From Hevea brasiliensis (lineage: Eukaryota; Streptophyta; Magnoliopsida; Malpighiales; Euphorbiaceae): a stretch of 64,000 nucleotides of DNA. A program made the translations under genes and the position numbers. How positions within the stretch are numbered: position 1 is the stretch's first letter; every line of letters starts with the position of its first letter. The stretch covers positions 1 to 64,000 of the forward strand of contig NW_026614712.1 of NCBI RefSeq assembly GCF_030052815.1, read 5' to 3'. The notes under the pieces were generated by a model. It saw nothing but the letters and a program-made list of their open reading frames with translations. It had not been told where the DNA came from and made no database searches. This document shows positions 12,012 through 24,440 of this stretch, in pieces.

Positions 12012-12504
12012 GAAATTAAAATATTGAAAATTAAAATTAACTTGGATTTGAACTGAGAGGTTGATAGCAGAAATTTAAAATCAACTTAAATCTTGAATCC
12101 GGAGGTCGATAACAGGAAATCAAAATGCTGAAAATTAAAATCAACTTGGATATTGAATCCAGAGGTTAATATCTTGAAATTAAAATACTGAAAATTCAAA
12201 TCAAATTGGATCTTGATTCTTGAGGTTAATAACAGGAAATTAAAATGTTGAAAATTAAAATTAACTTGGATTTGAACCTAGAGGTTGATAACAGAAAATT
12301 AAAATCAACTTGGATCTTGAATCCACAGGTCAATAAAAGGAAATTAAAATGCTGAAAATTAAAATCAACTTGGATATTGAATCCAGAGGTTAATAACTTT
12401 GAAATTAAAATACTGAAAATTAAAATCAACTTGAATCTTGAATCCAAAGGTGATAATCGAAATTTAAAATCAATTTAGATCTTGAATCCAGAGGTTAATA
12501 ACAG
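12012..12504 (+). repeat. 495-type shortened HOR
   Basis: This block is 493 bp between unit 1 landmarks. It equals HOR units 1-7, then a hybrid unit that begins like unit 8 (aaatactgaaaatt) and ends like unit 17 (aatcttgaatccagcgg in clean copies), then unit 18. The missing units 8-16 total 465 bp in the type copy, matching 960 minus 495. The same junction is at 16062, 23258, 27877, 32633, 35906 and 39428. Confidence 0.9.
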
Positions 12505-13197
12505 GAAATTAAAATATTGAAAATTAAAATTAACTTGGACAAAAACTGAGAGGTTGATAGCAGAAATTTAAAATCAACTTAGATCTTAAATCCGGAGGTC
12601 GATAACAGGAAATCAAAATGCTGAAAATTAAAATCAACTTGGATATTGAATCCAGAGGTTAATATCTTGAAATTAAAATACTGAAAATTAAAATCAAATT
12701 GAATCTTGATTCTAGAGGTTAATAACAGAAAATTAAAATGTTGAAAATTAAAATTAACTTGGATTTGATCCTAGAGGTTGATAATAGAAAGTTAAAATCA
12801 ACTTGGATCTTGAATCCAGAGGTCAATAAAAGCAAATTAAAATGATGAAAATTAAAATCAACTTGGATATTGAATCCAGAGGTTAATAACTTTGAAATTA
12901 AAATACTTAAAATTAAAATCAACTTGGATCTTTATTCTAGAGGTTAATAACAGGAAATTAAAATGTTGAAAATTAAAATTAACTTGGATAGGAAATTAAA
13001 ATGTTGAAAATTAAAATTAACTTGGATTTGAACCTAGAGTTTGATAACAGAAAATTAAAATCAACTTAGATCTTGAATCGAGGTCGATAACAGAAATCAA
13101 AATGTTGAAAATTAAAATCAACTTGGATCTTGAATCCAATGACTCATAATCGAAATTTAAAATCAATTTACATCTTGAATCCAGAGGTTAATAACAA
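12505..13197 (+). repeat. 697-type shortened HOR with ggacaaaaactgag allele
   Basis: This block is 693 bp and lacks units 10-14. Its first unit carries the allele cttggacaaaaactgagagg in place of cttggatttgaactgagagg. That allele always follows a 495-type block and appears at about 12535, 16584, 23787, 28405, 33160, 36433 and 39955. Small losses cluster from 13.07 kb onward. Confidence 0.88.
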
Positions 13198-16061
13198 GAA
13201 ATTAAAATATTGAAAATTAAAATTAACTTGGATTTGAACCGAGAGGTTGATAGCGAAATTTAAAATCAACTTAGATCTTGAATCGGAGGTCGATAACAGA
13301 AATCAAAATGCTGAAAATTAAAATCAACTTGGATATTGAATCCAGAGGTTAATATCTTGAAATTAAAATACTGAAAATTCAAATCAAATTGGATCTTGAT
13401 TCTTGAGGTTAATAACAGAAATTAAAATATTGAAAATTAAAATTAACTTGGATTTGAACCTAGAGGTTGATAACGTAAAAATAAAATCAACTTGGATCTT
13501 GAATCCACAGTCAATAAAAGGAAATTAAAATGCTGAAAATTAAAATCAACTTGGATATTGAATCCAGAGGTTAATAACTTTGAAATTAAAATACGAAAAT
13601 TAAAATCAACTTGGATCTTTATTCTAGAGGTTAATAACAGAAATTAAAATGTTGAAAATTAAAATTAACTTGGATAGGAAATTAAAATGTTGAAAATTGA
13701 AATTAACTTGGATTTGAACCTAGAGGTTGATAGCGAAAATTAAAATAAACTTAGATCTTGAATCAGGAGGTCGATAACAGAAATCAAAATCTGAAAATTA
13801 AAATCAACTTGGATATTGAATCCAGAGGTTAATAACTTTGAAATTTAAATACTGAAAATTAAAATAAACTTGGATCTTTATTCTAGAGGTTAATAACAGA
13901 AAATTAAAATGTTGAAAATTAAAATTAACTTGGATAGGAAATTAAAATGTTGAAAATTAAAATTAACTTGGATTTGAACCTAGAGTTTGATAACAGAAAA
14001 TTAAAATCAACTTAGATCTTGAATCCGGAGGTCGATAACAGGAAATCAAAATGTTGAAAATTAAAATCAACTTGGATCTTGAATCCAGCGGCTCATAACC
14101 GGAAATTTAAAATCAATTTAGATCTTGAATCCAGAGGTTAATAACAAGAAATTAAAATATTGAAAATTAAAATTAACTTGGATTTGAACTGAGAGGTTGA
14201 TAGCAGAAATTTAAAATCAACTTAGATCTTGAATCCGGAGGTCGATAACAGGAAATCAAAATGCTGAAAATTAAAATCAACTTGGATATTGAATCCAGAG
14301 GTTAATATCTTGAAATTAAAATACTGAAAATTCAAATCAAATTGGATCTTGATTCTTGAGGTTAATAACAGGAAATTATAATATTGAAAATTAAAATTAA
14401 CTTGGATTTGAACCTAGAGGTTGATAACAGAAAAATAAAATCAACTTGGATCTTGAATCCACAGGTCAATAAAAGGAAATTAAAATGCTGAAAATTAAAA
14501 TCAACTTGGATATTGAATCCAGAGGTTAATAACTTTGAAATTAAAATACTGAAAATTAAAATCAACTTGGATCTTTATTCTAGAGGTTAATAACATGAAA
14601 TTAAAATGTTGAAAATTAAAATTAACTTGGATAGGAAATTAAAATGTTGAAAATTGAAATTAACTTGGATTTGAACCTAGAGGTTGATAGCAGAAAATTA
14701 AAATAAACTTAGATCTTGAATCCGGAGGTCGATAACAGGAAATCAAAATGCTGAAAATTAAAATCAACTTGGATATTGAATCCAGAGGTTAATAACTTTG
14801 AAATTTAAATACTGAAAATTAAAATAAACTTGGATCTTTATTCTAGAGGTTAATAACAGAAAATTAAAATGTTGAAAATTAAAATTAACTTGGATAGGAA
14901 ATTAAAATGTTGAAAATTAAAATTAACTTGGATTTGAACCTAGAGTTTGATAACAGAAAATTAAAATCAACTTAGATCTTGAATCCGGAGGTCGATAACA
15001 GGAAATCAAAATGTTGAAAATTAAAATCAACTTGGATCTTGAATCCAGCGGCTCATAACCGGAAATTTAAAATCAATTTAGATCTTGAATCCAGAGGTTA
15101 ATAACAAGAAATTAAAATATTGAAAATTAAAATTAACTTGGATTTGAACTGAGAGGTTGATAGCAGAAATTTAAAATCAACTTAGATCTTGAATCCGGAG
15201 GTCGATAACAGGAAATCAAAATGCTGAAAATTAAAATCAACTTGGATATTGAATCCAGAGGTTAATATCTTGAAATTAAAATACTGAAAATTCAAATCAA
15301 ATTGGATCTTGATTCTTGAGGTTAATAACAGGAAATTATAATATTGAAAATTAAAATTAACTTGGATTTGAACCTAGAGGTTGATAACAGAAAAATAAAA
15401 TCAACTTGGATCTTGAATCCACAGTTCAATAAAATGAAATTAAAATGCTGAAAATTAAAATCAACTTGGATATTGAATCCAGAGGTTAATAACTTTGAAA
15501 TTAAAATACTGAAAATTAAAATCAACTTGGATCTTTATTCTAGAGGTTAATAACAGGAAATTAAAATGTTGAAAATTAAAATTAACTTGGATAGGAAATT
15601 AAAATGTTGAAAATTGAAATTAACTTGGATTTGAACCTAGAGGTTGATAGCAGAAAATTAAAATAAACTTAGATCTTGAATCCGGAGGTCGATAACAGAA
15701 ATCAAAATGTGAAAATTAAAATCAACTTGGATATTGAATCCAGAGGTTAATAACTTTGAAATTTAAATCTGAAAATTAAAATAAACTTGGATCTTTATTC
15801 TAGAGGTTAATATGTAAAATTAAAATGTTGAAAATTAAAATTAACTTGGATAGGAAATTAAAATGTTGAAAATTAAAATTAACTTGGATTTGAACCTAGA
15901 GTTTGATAACGTAAAATTAAAATCAACTTAGATCTTGAATCCGAGGTCGATAACAGAAATCAAAATGTTGAAAATTAAAATCAACTTGGATCTTGAATCC
16001 AGCTGATCATAACCGGAAATTTAAAGTCAATTTAGATCTTGAATCCAGAGGTTAATAACAA
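13198..16061 (+). repeat. 960-type HOR, three tandem copies
   Basis: Unit 1 landmarks at 13198, 14148, 15108 and 16062 give lengths of 950, 960 and 954 bp. The middle copy is nearly identical to the type copy. The first is indel-rich at 13.2-13.8 kb and the third at 15.69-15.96 kb. With the 495 and 697 blocks before it, this continues a repeated order of full HORs, then a 495 block, then a ggacaaaaactgag block. Confidence 0.92.
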
Positions 16062-16549
16062 GAAATTAAAATATTGAAAATTAAAATTAACTTGGATTTG
16101 AACTGAGAGGTTGATAGCAGAAATTTAAAATCAACTTAAATCTTGAATCCGGAGGTCGATAACAGAAATCAAAATGCTGAAAATTAAAATCAACTTGGAT
16201 ATTGAATCCAGAGGTTAATATCTTGAAATTAAAATAAAAATTCAAATCAAATTGGATCTTGATTCTTGAGGTTAATAACAGAAATTAAAATGTTGAAAAT
16301 TAAAATTAACTTGGATTTGAACCTAGAGGTTGATAACGTAAAATTAAAATCAACTTGGATCTTGAATCCACAGGTCAATAAAAGGAAATTAAAATGCTGA
16401 AAATTAAAATCAACTTGGATATTGAATCCAGAGGTTAATAACTTTGAAATTAAAATACTGAAAATTAAAATCAACTTGAATCTTGAATCCAATGGTGATA
16501 ATCGAAATTTAAAATCAATTTAGATCTTGAATCCAGAGGTTAATAACAG
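16062..16549 (+). repeat. 495-type shortened HOR
   Basis: This block is 488 bp, with the unit 8/17 hybrid junction at about 16475-16510. It is shorter than other copies because of local small losses (atccaatggtgataatcg against atccagcggctgataactgg). Confidence 0.88.
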
Positions 16550-17237
16550 GAAATTAAAATATTGAAAATTAAAATTAACTTGGACAAAAACTGAGAGGTT
16601 GATAGCAGAAATTTAAAATCAACTTAGATCTTAAATCCGGAGGTCGATAACAGGAAATCAAAATGCTGAAAATTAAAATCAACTTGGATATTGAATCCAG
16701 AGGTTAATATCTTGAAATTAAAATACTGAAAATTAAAATCAAATTGAATCTTGATTCTAGAGGTTAATAACAGAAAATTAAAATGTTGAAAATTAAAATT
16801 AACTTGGATTTGATCCTAGAGGTTGATAATAGAAAGTTAAAATCAACTTGGATCTTGAATCCAGAGGTCAATAAAAGCAAATTAAAATGATGAAAATTAA
16901 AATCAACTTGGATATTGAATCCAGAGGTTAATAACTTTGAAATTAAAATACTGAAAATTAAAATCAACTTGGATCTTTATTCTAGAGGTTAATAACAGGA
17001 AATTAAAATGTTGAAAATTAAAATTAACTTGGATAGGAAATTAAAATGTTGAAAATTAAAATTAACTTGGATTTGAACCTAGAGTTTGATAACAGAAAAT
17101 TAAAATCAACTTAGATCTTGAATCCGGAGGTCGATAACAGGAAATCAAAATGTTGAAAATTAAAATCAACTTGGATATTGAATCCAGAGGTTAATATCTT
17201 GAAATTAAAATACTGAAAATTAAAATCAAATTGGATC
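16550..17237 (+). repeat. Shortened HOR ending at a 284-bp block (688 bp)
   Basis: This block has the ggacaaaaactgag allele in its first unit, continues like a 697-type block through unit 16, then switches at about 17160 to units like 3 and 4. It matches 23753-24440, which has exactly the same length (688 bp) and the same downstream neighbour. Confidence 0.85.
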
Positions 17238-17521
17238 TTGATTCTAGAGATTAATAACTAGAAATTAAAATACTGAAAATTAAAATCAACTTGGATCTTG
17301 AATCTAGAGTTTAATAACAGGAAATTAAAATGTTGAAAATTAAAATTAACTTGTAATTGAACTGAGAGGTTGAGAGCAGAAATTTAAAATCAACTTAGAT
17401 TTTGAATCCGGAGGTCGTTAACAGGAAATCAAAATGCTGAAAATTAAAATCAACTTGGATATTGAATCCAGAGGTTAATATCTTGAAATTAAAATACTGA
17501 AAATTCAAATCAAATTGGATC
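17238..17521 (+). repeat. 284-bp block, single copy
   Basis: This block is 284 bp from ttgattctag to the next ttgattcttg. Its landmark is gagattaataactagaaatt. The same block occurs three times in tandem at 24441-25292. It also carries the rare allele aacttgtaattgaactgag, shared with 24441-24724. From about 17467 the sequence is also equivalent to the window start. Confidence 0.85.
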
Positions 17522-18464
17522 TTGATTCTTGAGGTTAATAACATGAAATTAAAATGTTGAAAATTAAAATTAACTTGATTTGAACCTAGAGGTTGATAAC
17601 AGAAAATTAAAATCAACTTGGATCTTGAATCCACAGGTCAATAAAAGGAAATTAAAATGCTGAAAATTAAAATCAACTTGGATATTGAATCCAGAGGTTA
17701 ATAACTTTGAAATTAAAATATTGAAAATTAAAATCAACTTGGATCTTTATTCTAGAGGTTAATAACAGGAAATTAAAATGTTGAAAATTAAAATTAACTT
17801 GGATAGGAAATTAAAATGTTGAAAATTAAAATTAACTTGGATTTGAACCAAGAGGTTGATAGCAGAAAATCAAAATCAACTTAGATCTTGAATCCGGAGG
17901 TCGATAATAAGAAATCAAAATGCTGAAAATTAAAATCAACTTGGATCTTGAATCCAGCGGCTGATAACTGGAAATTTAAAATCAATTTAGATCTTGAATC
18001 CAGAGGTTAATAACAGGAAATTAAAATATTGAAAATTAAAATTAACTTGGATTTGAACTGAGAGGTTGATAGCAGAAATTTAAAATCAACTTAGATCTTG
18101 AATCCGGAGGTCGATAACAGGAAATCAAATTGCTGAAAATTAAAATCAACTTGGATATTGAATCTAGAGGTTAATATCTTGAAATTAAAATACTGCAAAT
18201 TAAAATCAAATTGGATCTTGATTCTAGAGGTTAATAACAGGAATTTAAAATGTTGAAAATTAAAATTAACTTGGATTTGAACTGAGAGGTTGATAGCAGA
18301 AATTTAAAATCAACTTAGATCTTGAATCCGGAGGTCGTTAACAGGAAATCAAAATGCTGAAAATTAAAATCAACTTGGATATTGAATCCAGAGGTTAATA
18401 TCTTGAAATTAAAATACTGAAAATTAAAATCAAATTAGATCTTGATTCTTGAGGTTAATAACAG
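17522..18464 (+). repeat. Mosaic segment matching the window start
   Basis: This stretch is the second copy of the sequence at about 56-992 (offset 17,466-17,472). It is cleaner than the first copy, so it is the better reference for that mosaic. It includes a unit 1 landmark at 18017 and agaaatcaaattgctg near 18120. Confidence 0.85.
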
Positions 18465-19636
18465 GAAATTAAAATGTTGAAAATTAAAATTAACTTGGAT
18501 TTGAACCTAGAGGTTGATAGCAGAAAATTAAAATCAACTTAGATCTTGAATCCGGAGGTCGATAACAGAAAATCAAAATGCTGAAAATTAAAATCAACTT
18601 GGATATTGAATCCAGAGGTTAATATCTTGAAATTAAAATACTGAAAATTAAAATCAAGTTGGATCTTGATTCTAGAGGTTAATAACAGGAAATTAAAATG
18701 TTGAAAATTAAAATTAACTTGGATTTGAACCTAGAGGTTGATAGCAGAAAATTAAAATTAACTTGGATCTTGAATCCAGAGGTCAATAAAAGGAAATTAA
18801 AATGCTGAAAATTAAAATCAACTTGGATATTGAATTCAGAGGTTAATAACTTTGAAATTAAAATACTGAAAATTAAAATCAACTTGGATCTTCATTCTTG
18901 AGATTAATAATAGGAAATTAAATGTTGAAAATTAAAATTAACTTGGATAGGAAATTAAAATGTTGAAAATTAAAATTAACTTAGATTTGAACCTAGAGGT
19001 TGATAGCAGAAAATTAAAATCAACTTGGATCGTGAATCCAGAGGTCGATAACAGGAAATTAAAATACTGAAAATTAAAATCAACTTGGATATTGAATCTA
19101 GAGGTTAATAGCTTGAAATTAAAATACTGAAAATTAAAATCAACTTGGATCTTAATTCTAGAGGTTAATAACTAGAAATTAAAATACTGAAAATTAAAAT
19201 CAACTTGGATCTTGAATCTAGAGATTAATAATAGGAAATTAAAATATTGAAAATTAAAATTAACTTGGATCTTGAACCAAGAGGTTTATAGCAGAAAATT
19301 AAAATCAACTTGGTTCTTGAATCCAGAGGTTGATAACAGGTAATCAAAACTCGAAAAATTAAAATCAACTTGGAACTTGAATCTAGAGATTGATAACTGG
19401 AAATTTATAATCAACTTAGATCTTGAATCCAAATGTTGATAACAGAAAATTAAAAGGCAGAAAATTAAAATCAGCTTGGATCTTAAATCCACAAGGTTGA
19501 TAACTGGAAATTAAAATCAACTTGGTTCTTGAAACCAAAGCTTGATAACAGAAAATTAAAATGCTGAAAATTAAAATCAACTTGGATCTTGAATCCAGCG
19601 ACTGATAACTGGAAATTTAAAATCAACTTGGATCTT

Positions 19637-20656
19637 GAATTCAGAGGTTAATAACTTTGAAATTAAAATACAAAATTAAAATCAACTTGGATCTTCATTC
19701 TTGAGATTAATAATAGGAAATTAAATGTTGAAAATTAAAATTAACTTGGATAGGAAATTAAAATGTTGAAAATTAAAATTAACTTAGATTTGAACCTAGA
19801 GGTTGATAGCGAGAAAATTAAAATCAACTTGGATCTTAAATCCAGAGGTCGATAACAAGAAATTAAAATGCTAAAAATTAAAATCAACTTGGATATTGAA
19901 TCCAGAGGTTAATAGCTTCAAATTACTAGAAATTAAAATACTGAAAATTAAAATCAACTTGGATATTGAATCTAGAGGTTAATAATAGGAAATTAAAATG
20001 TTGAAAATTAAAATTAACTTGGATCTTGAACCAAGAGGTTTATAGTAGAAAATTAAAAAAAACTTGATACTCTAATCCGAGGTTGATAACAGGTAATCAA
20101 AACTCGAAAAATTAAAATCAACTTGGAACATGAATCTAAAGATTGATAACTGGAAATTTAAAATCAACTTAGATCTTGAATCCAACGGTTGATAACAGAA
20201 AATTAAAAGGCAGAAAATTAAAATCAGCTTGGATCTTAAATCCAGAGGTTGATAACTGGAAATTAAAATCAACTTGGTTCTTGAAACAAGAGCTTGATAA
20301 CAGAAAATTAAATGCTGAAAATTAAAATCAACTTGGATCTTGAATACAACGGCTGATAACTGGAAATTTAAAATCAACTTAGATTTTGAATCCAGAGGTT
20401 AATAACAGGAAATTAAAATGTTGAAAATTAAAATTAACTTGGATAGGAAATTAAAATGTTGAAAATTAAAATTAACTTGGATTTGAACCAAGACTTTGAT
20501 AGCAGAAAATTAAAATCAACTTAGATCTTGAATCCGGAGGTCGATAATAGGAAATCAAAATGCTGAAAATTAAAATCAACTTGAATCTTGAATCCAGCGG
20601 CTGATAACTGGAAATTTAAAATCAATTTAGATCTTGAATCCAGAGGTTAATAACAG
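19637..20656 (+). repeat. 1.02-kb block, copy 3 of 5
   Basis: This block is 1,020 bp with the private landmark agcttcaaattactagaaat near 19915. One short stretch at about 20056-20085 (aattaaaaaaaacttgatac) is degraded relative to aattaaaatcaacttgattc in the other four copies. Confidence 0.85.
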
Positions 20657-21348
20657 GAAATTAAAATATTGAAAATTAAAATTAACTTGGATTTGAACTG
20701 AGAGGTTGATAGCAGAAATTTAAAATCAACTTAGATCTTGAATCCGGAGGTCGATAACAGGAAATCAAAATGCTGAAAATTAAAATCAACTTGGATATTG
20801 AATCCAGAGGTTAATATCTTGAAATTAAAATACTGAAAATTAAAATCAAATTGAATCTTGATTCTAGAGGTTAATAACAGAAAATTAAAATGTTGAAAAT
20901 TAAAATTAACTTGGATTTGAACCTAGAGGTTGATAACAGAAAGTTAAAATCAACTTGGATCTTGAATCCAGAGGTCAATAGAAGCAAATTAAAATGATGA
21001 AAATTAAAATCAACTTGGATATTGAATCCAGAGGTTAATAACTTTGAAATTAAAATACTGAAAATTAAAATCAACTTGGATCTTTATTCTAGAGGTTAAT
21101 AACAGGAAATTAAAATGTTGAAAATTAAAATTAACTTGGATAGGAAATTAAAATGTTGAAAATTAAAATTAACTTGGATTTGAACCTAGAGTTTGATAAC
21201 AGAAAATTAAAATCAACTTAGATCTTGAATCGGAGGTCGATAACAGAAATCAAAATGTTGAAAATTAAAATCAACTTGGATCTTGAATCCATGCTCATAA
21301 TCGAAATTTAAAAACAATTTACATCTTGAATCCAGAGGTTAATAACAA
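20657..21348 (+). repeat. 697-type shortened HOR
   Basis: This block is 692 bp with the units 10-14 deletion and private alleles agaaagttaaaatc and caaattaaaatgatg. It matches 7493-8189. Confidence 0.87.
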
Positions 21349-23257
21349 GAAATTAAAATATTGAAAATTAAAATTAAATTGCATTTGAACTGAGTTGTTG
21401 ATAGCAGTAATTTAAAATCAACTTAGATCTTGAATCCGGAGTTCGATAACATGAAATCAACATGCTTAAAATTAAAATCAACTTGGATATTGAATCCAGA
21501 GGTTAATATCTTGAAATTAAAATACTGACAATTCAAATCAAATTGGATCTTGATTCTTGAGGTTAATAACAGAAATTAAAATATTGAAAATTAAAATTAA
21601 CTTGGATTTGAACCTAGAGGTTGATAACAGAAAAATAAAATCAACTTGGATCTTGAATCCACGAGTCAATAAAAGGAAATTAAAATGCTGAAAATTAAAA
21701 TCAACTTGGATATTGAATCCAGAGGTTAATAACTTTGAAATTAAAATCGAAAATTAAAATCAACTTGGATCTTTATTCTAGAGGTTAATAACAGAAATTA
21801 AAATGTTGAAAATTAAAATTAACTTGGATAGGAAATTAAAATGTTGAAAATTGAAATTAACTTGGATTTGAACCTAGAGGTTGATAGCAGAAAATTAAAA
21901 TAAACTTAGATCTTGAATCCGTAGGTCGATAACAGAAATCAAAATGCTGAAAATTAAAATCAACTTGGATATTGAATCCAGAGGTTAATAACTTTGAAAT
22001 TTAAATACGAAAATTAAAATAAACTTGGATCTTTATTCTAGAGGTTAATAATGTAAAATTAAAATGTTGAAAATTAAAATTAACTTGGATAGGAAATTAA
22101 AATGTTGAAAATTAAAATTAACTTGGATTTGAACCTAGAGTTTGATAACAGAAAATTAAAATCAACTTAGATCTTGAATCCGGAGGTCGATAACAGGAAA
22201 TCAAAATGTTGAAAATTAAAATCAACTTGGATCTTGAATCCAGCGGCTCATAACCGGAAATTTAAAATCAATTTAGATCTTGAATCCAGAGGTTAATAAC
22301 AAGAAATTAAAATATTGAAAATTAAAATTAACTTGGATTTGAACTGAGAGGTTGATAGCAGAAATTTAAAATCAACTTAGATCTTGAATCCGGAGGTCGA
22401 TAACAGGAAATCAAAATGCTGAAAATTAAAATCAACTTGGATATTGAATCCAGAGGTTAATATCTTGAAATTAAAATACTGAAAATTCAAATCAAATTGG
22501 ATCTTGATTCTTGAGGTTAATAACAGGAAATTATAATATTGAAAATTAAAATTAACTTGGATTTGAACCTAGAGGTTGATAACAGAAAAATAAAATCAAC
22601 TTGGATCTTGAATCCACAGGTCAATAAAAGGAAATTAAAATGCTGAAAATTAAAATCAACTTGGATATTGAATCCAGAGGTTAATAACTTTGAAATTAAA
22701 ATACGAAAATTAAAATCAACTTGGATCTTTATTCTAGAGGTTAATAACAGAAATTAAAATGTTGAAAATTAAAATTAACTTGGATAGGAAATTAAAATGT
22801 TGAAAATTGAAATTAACTTGGATTTGAACCTAGAGGTTGATAGCGAGAAAATTAAAATAAACTTAGATCTTGAATCAGGTCGATAACAGAAATCAAAATG
22901 CTTAAAATTAAAATCAACTTGGATATTGAATCCAGAGGTTAATAACTTTGAAATTTAAATACTGAAAATTAAAATAAACTTGGATCTTTATTCTAGAGGT
23001 TAATAACAGAAAATTAAAATGTTGAAAATTAAAATTAACTTGGATAGGAAATTAAAATGTTGAAAATTAAAATTAACTTGGATTTGAACCTAGAGTTTGA
23101 TAACAGAAAATTAAAATCAACTTAGATCTTGAATCCGGAGGTCGATAACAGGAAATCAAAATGTTGAAAATTAAAATCAACTTGGATCTTGAATCCAGCG
23201 GCTCATAACCGGAAATTTAAAGTCAATTTAGATCTTGAATCCAGAGGTTAATAACAA
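21349..23257 (+). repeat. 960-type HOR, two tandem copies
   Basis: Unit 1 landmarks at 21349, 22303 and 23258 give 954 and 955 bp. The first copy is degraded at its left end (aaattgcatttgaactgagttg near 21370). The second is clean apart from small losses near 22.7 and 22.85-22.91 kb. Confidence 0.9.
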
Positions 23258-23752
23258 GAAATTAAAATATTGAAAATTAAAATTAACTTGGATTTGAACT
23301 GAGAGGTTGATAGCAGAAATTTAAAATCAACTTAAATCTTGAATCCGGAGGTCGATAACAGGAAATCAAAATGCTGAAAATTAAAATCAACTTGGATATT
23401 GAATCCAGAGGTTAATATCTTGAAATTAAAATACTGAAAATTCAAATCAAATTGGATCTTGATTCTTGAGGTTAATAACAGGAAATTAAAATGTTGAAAA
23501 TTAAAATTAACTTGGATTTGAACCTAGAGGTTGATAACAGAAAATTAAAATCAACTTGGATCTTGAATCCACAGGTCAATAAAAGGAAATTAAAATGCTG
23601 AAAATTAAAATCAACTTGGATATTGAATCCAGAGGTTAATAACTTTGAAATTAAAATACTGAAAATTAAAATCAACTTGAATCTTGAATCCAGCGGCTGA
23701 TAACTGGAAATTTAAAATCAATTTAGATCTTGAATCCAGAGGTTAATAACAG
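23258..23752 (+). repeat. 495-type shortened HOR (clean copy)
   Basis: This block is exactly 495 bp and shows the hybrid unit clearly: it opens as unit 8 and closes with cttgaatccagcggctgataactgg-like sequence as in units 17-18. It is a good reference for the 465-bp loss of units 8-16. Confidence 0.92.
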
Positions 23753-24440
23753 GAAATTAAAATATTGAAAATTAAAATTAACTTGGACAAAAACTGAGAG
23801 GTTGATAGCAGAAATTTAAAATCAAATTAGATCTTAAATCCGGAGGTCGATAACAGGAAATCAAAATGCTGAAAATTAAAATCAACTTGGATATTGAATC
23901 CAGAGGTTAATATCTTGAAATTAAAATACTGAAAATTAAAATCAAATTGAATCTTGATTCTAGAGGTTAATAACAGAAAATTAAAATGTTGAAAATTAAA
24001 ATTAACTTGGATTTGATCCTAGAGGTTGATAACAGAAAGTTAAAATCAACTTGGATCTTGAATCCAGAGGTCAATAAAAGCAAATTAAAATGATGAAAAT
24101 TAAAATCAACTTGGATATTGAATCCAGAGGTTAATAACTTTGAAATTAAAATACTGAAAATTAAAATCAACTTGGATCTTTATTCTAGAGGTTAATAACA
24201 GGAAATTAAAATGTTGAAAATTAAAATTAACTTGGATAGGAAATTAAAATGTTGAAAATTAAAATTAACTTGGATTTGAACCTAGAGTTTGATAACAGAA
24301 AATTAAAATCAACTTAGATCTTGAATCCGGAGGTCGATAACAGGAAATCAAAATGTTGAAAATTAAAATCAACTTGGATATTGAATCCAGAGGTTAATAT
24401 CTTGAAATTAAAATACTGAAAATTAAAATCAAATTGGATC
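23753..24440 (+). repeat. Shortened HOR ending at 284-bp blocks (688 bp)
   Basis: This is the second copy of the 16550-17237 arrangement, of identical length. It carries the ggacaaaaactgag allele, then a 697-type order, then two units leading into the 284-bp tandem block. Confidence 0.87.

Larger units (their letters stand above)
18465..22787 (+). repeat. 4.31-kb super-repeat, copy 3
   Basis: This copy is 4,323 bp and matches 993-5304 at an offset of 17,472-17,485. It contains a 1.02-kb block (19637-20656), a 697-type block (20657-21348), a full HOR (21349-22302) and part of another. Together with the segment before it, about 5.3 kb of the window start is repeated here. Indel clusters lie at 20.06-20.09, 21.22-21.48 and 21.55-22.06 kb. 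Confidence 0.85.
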
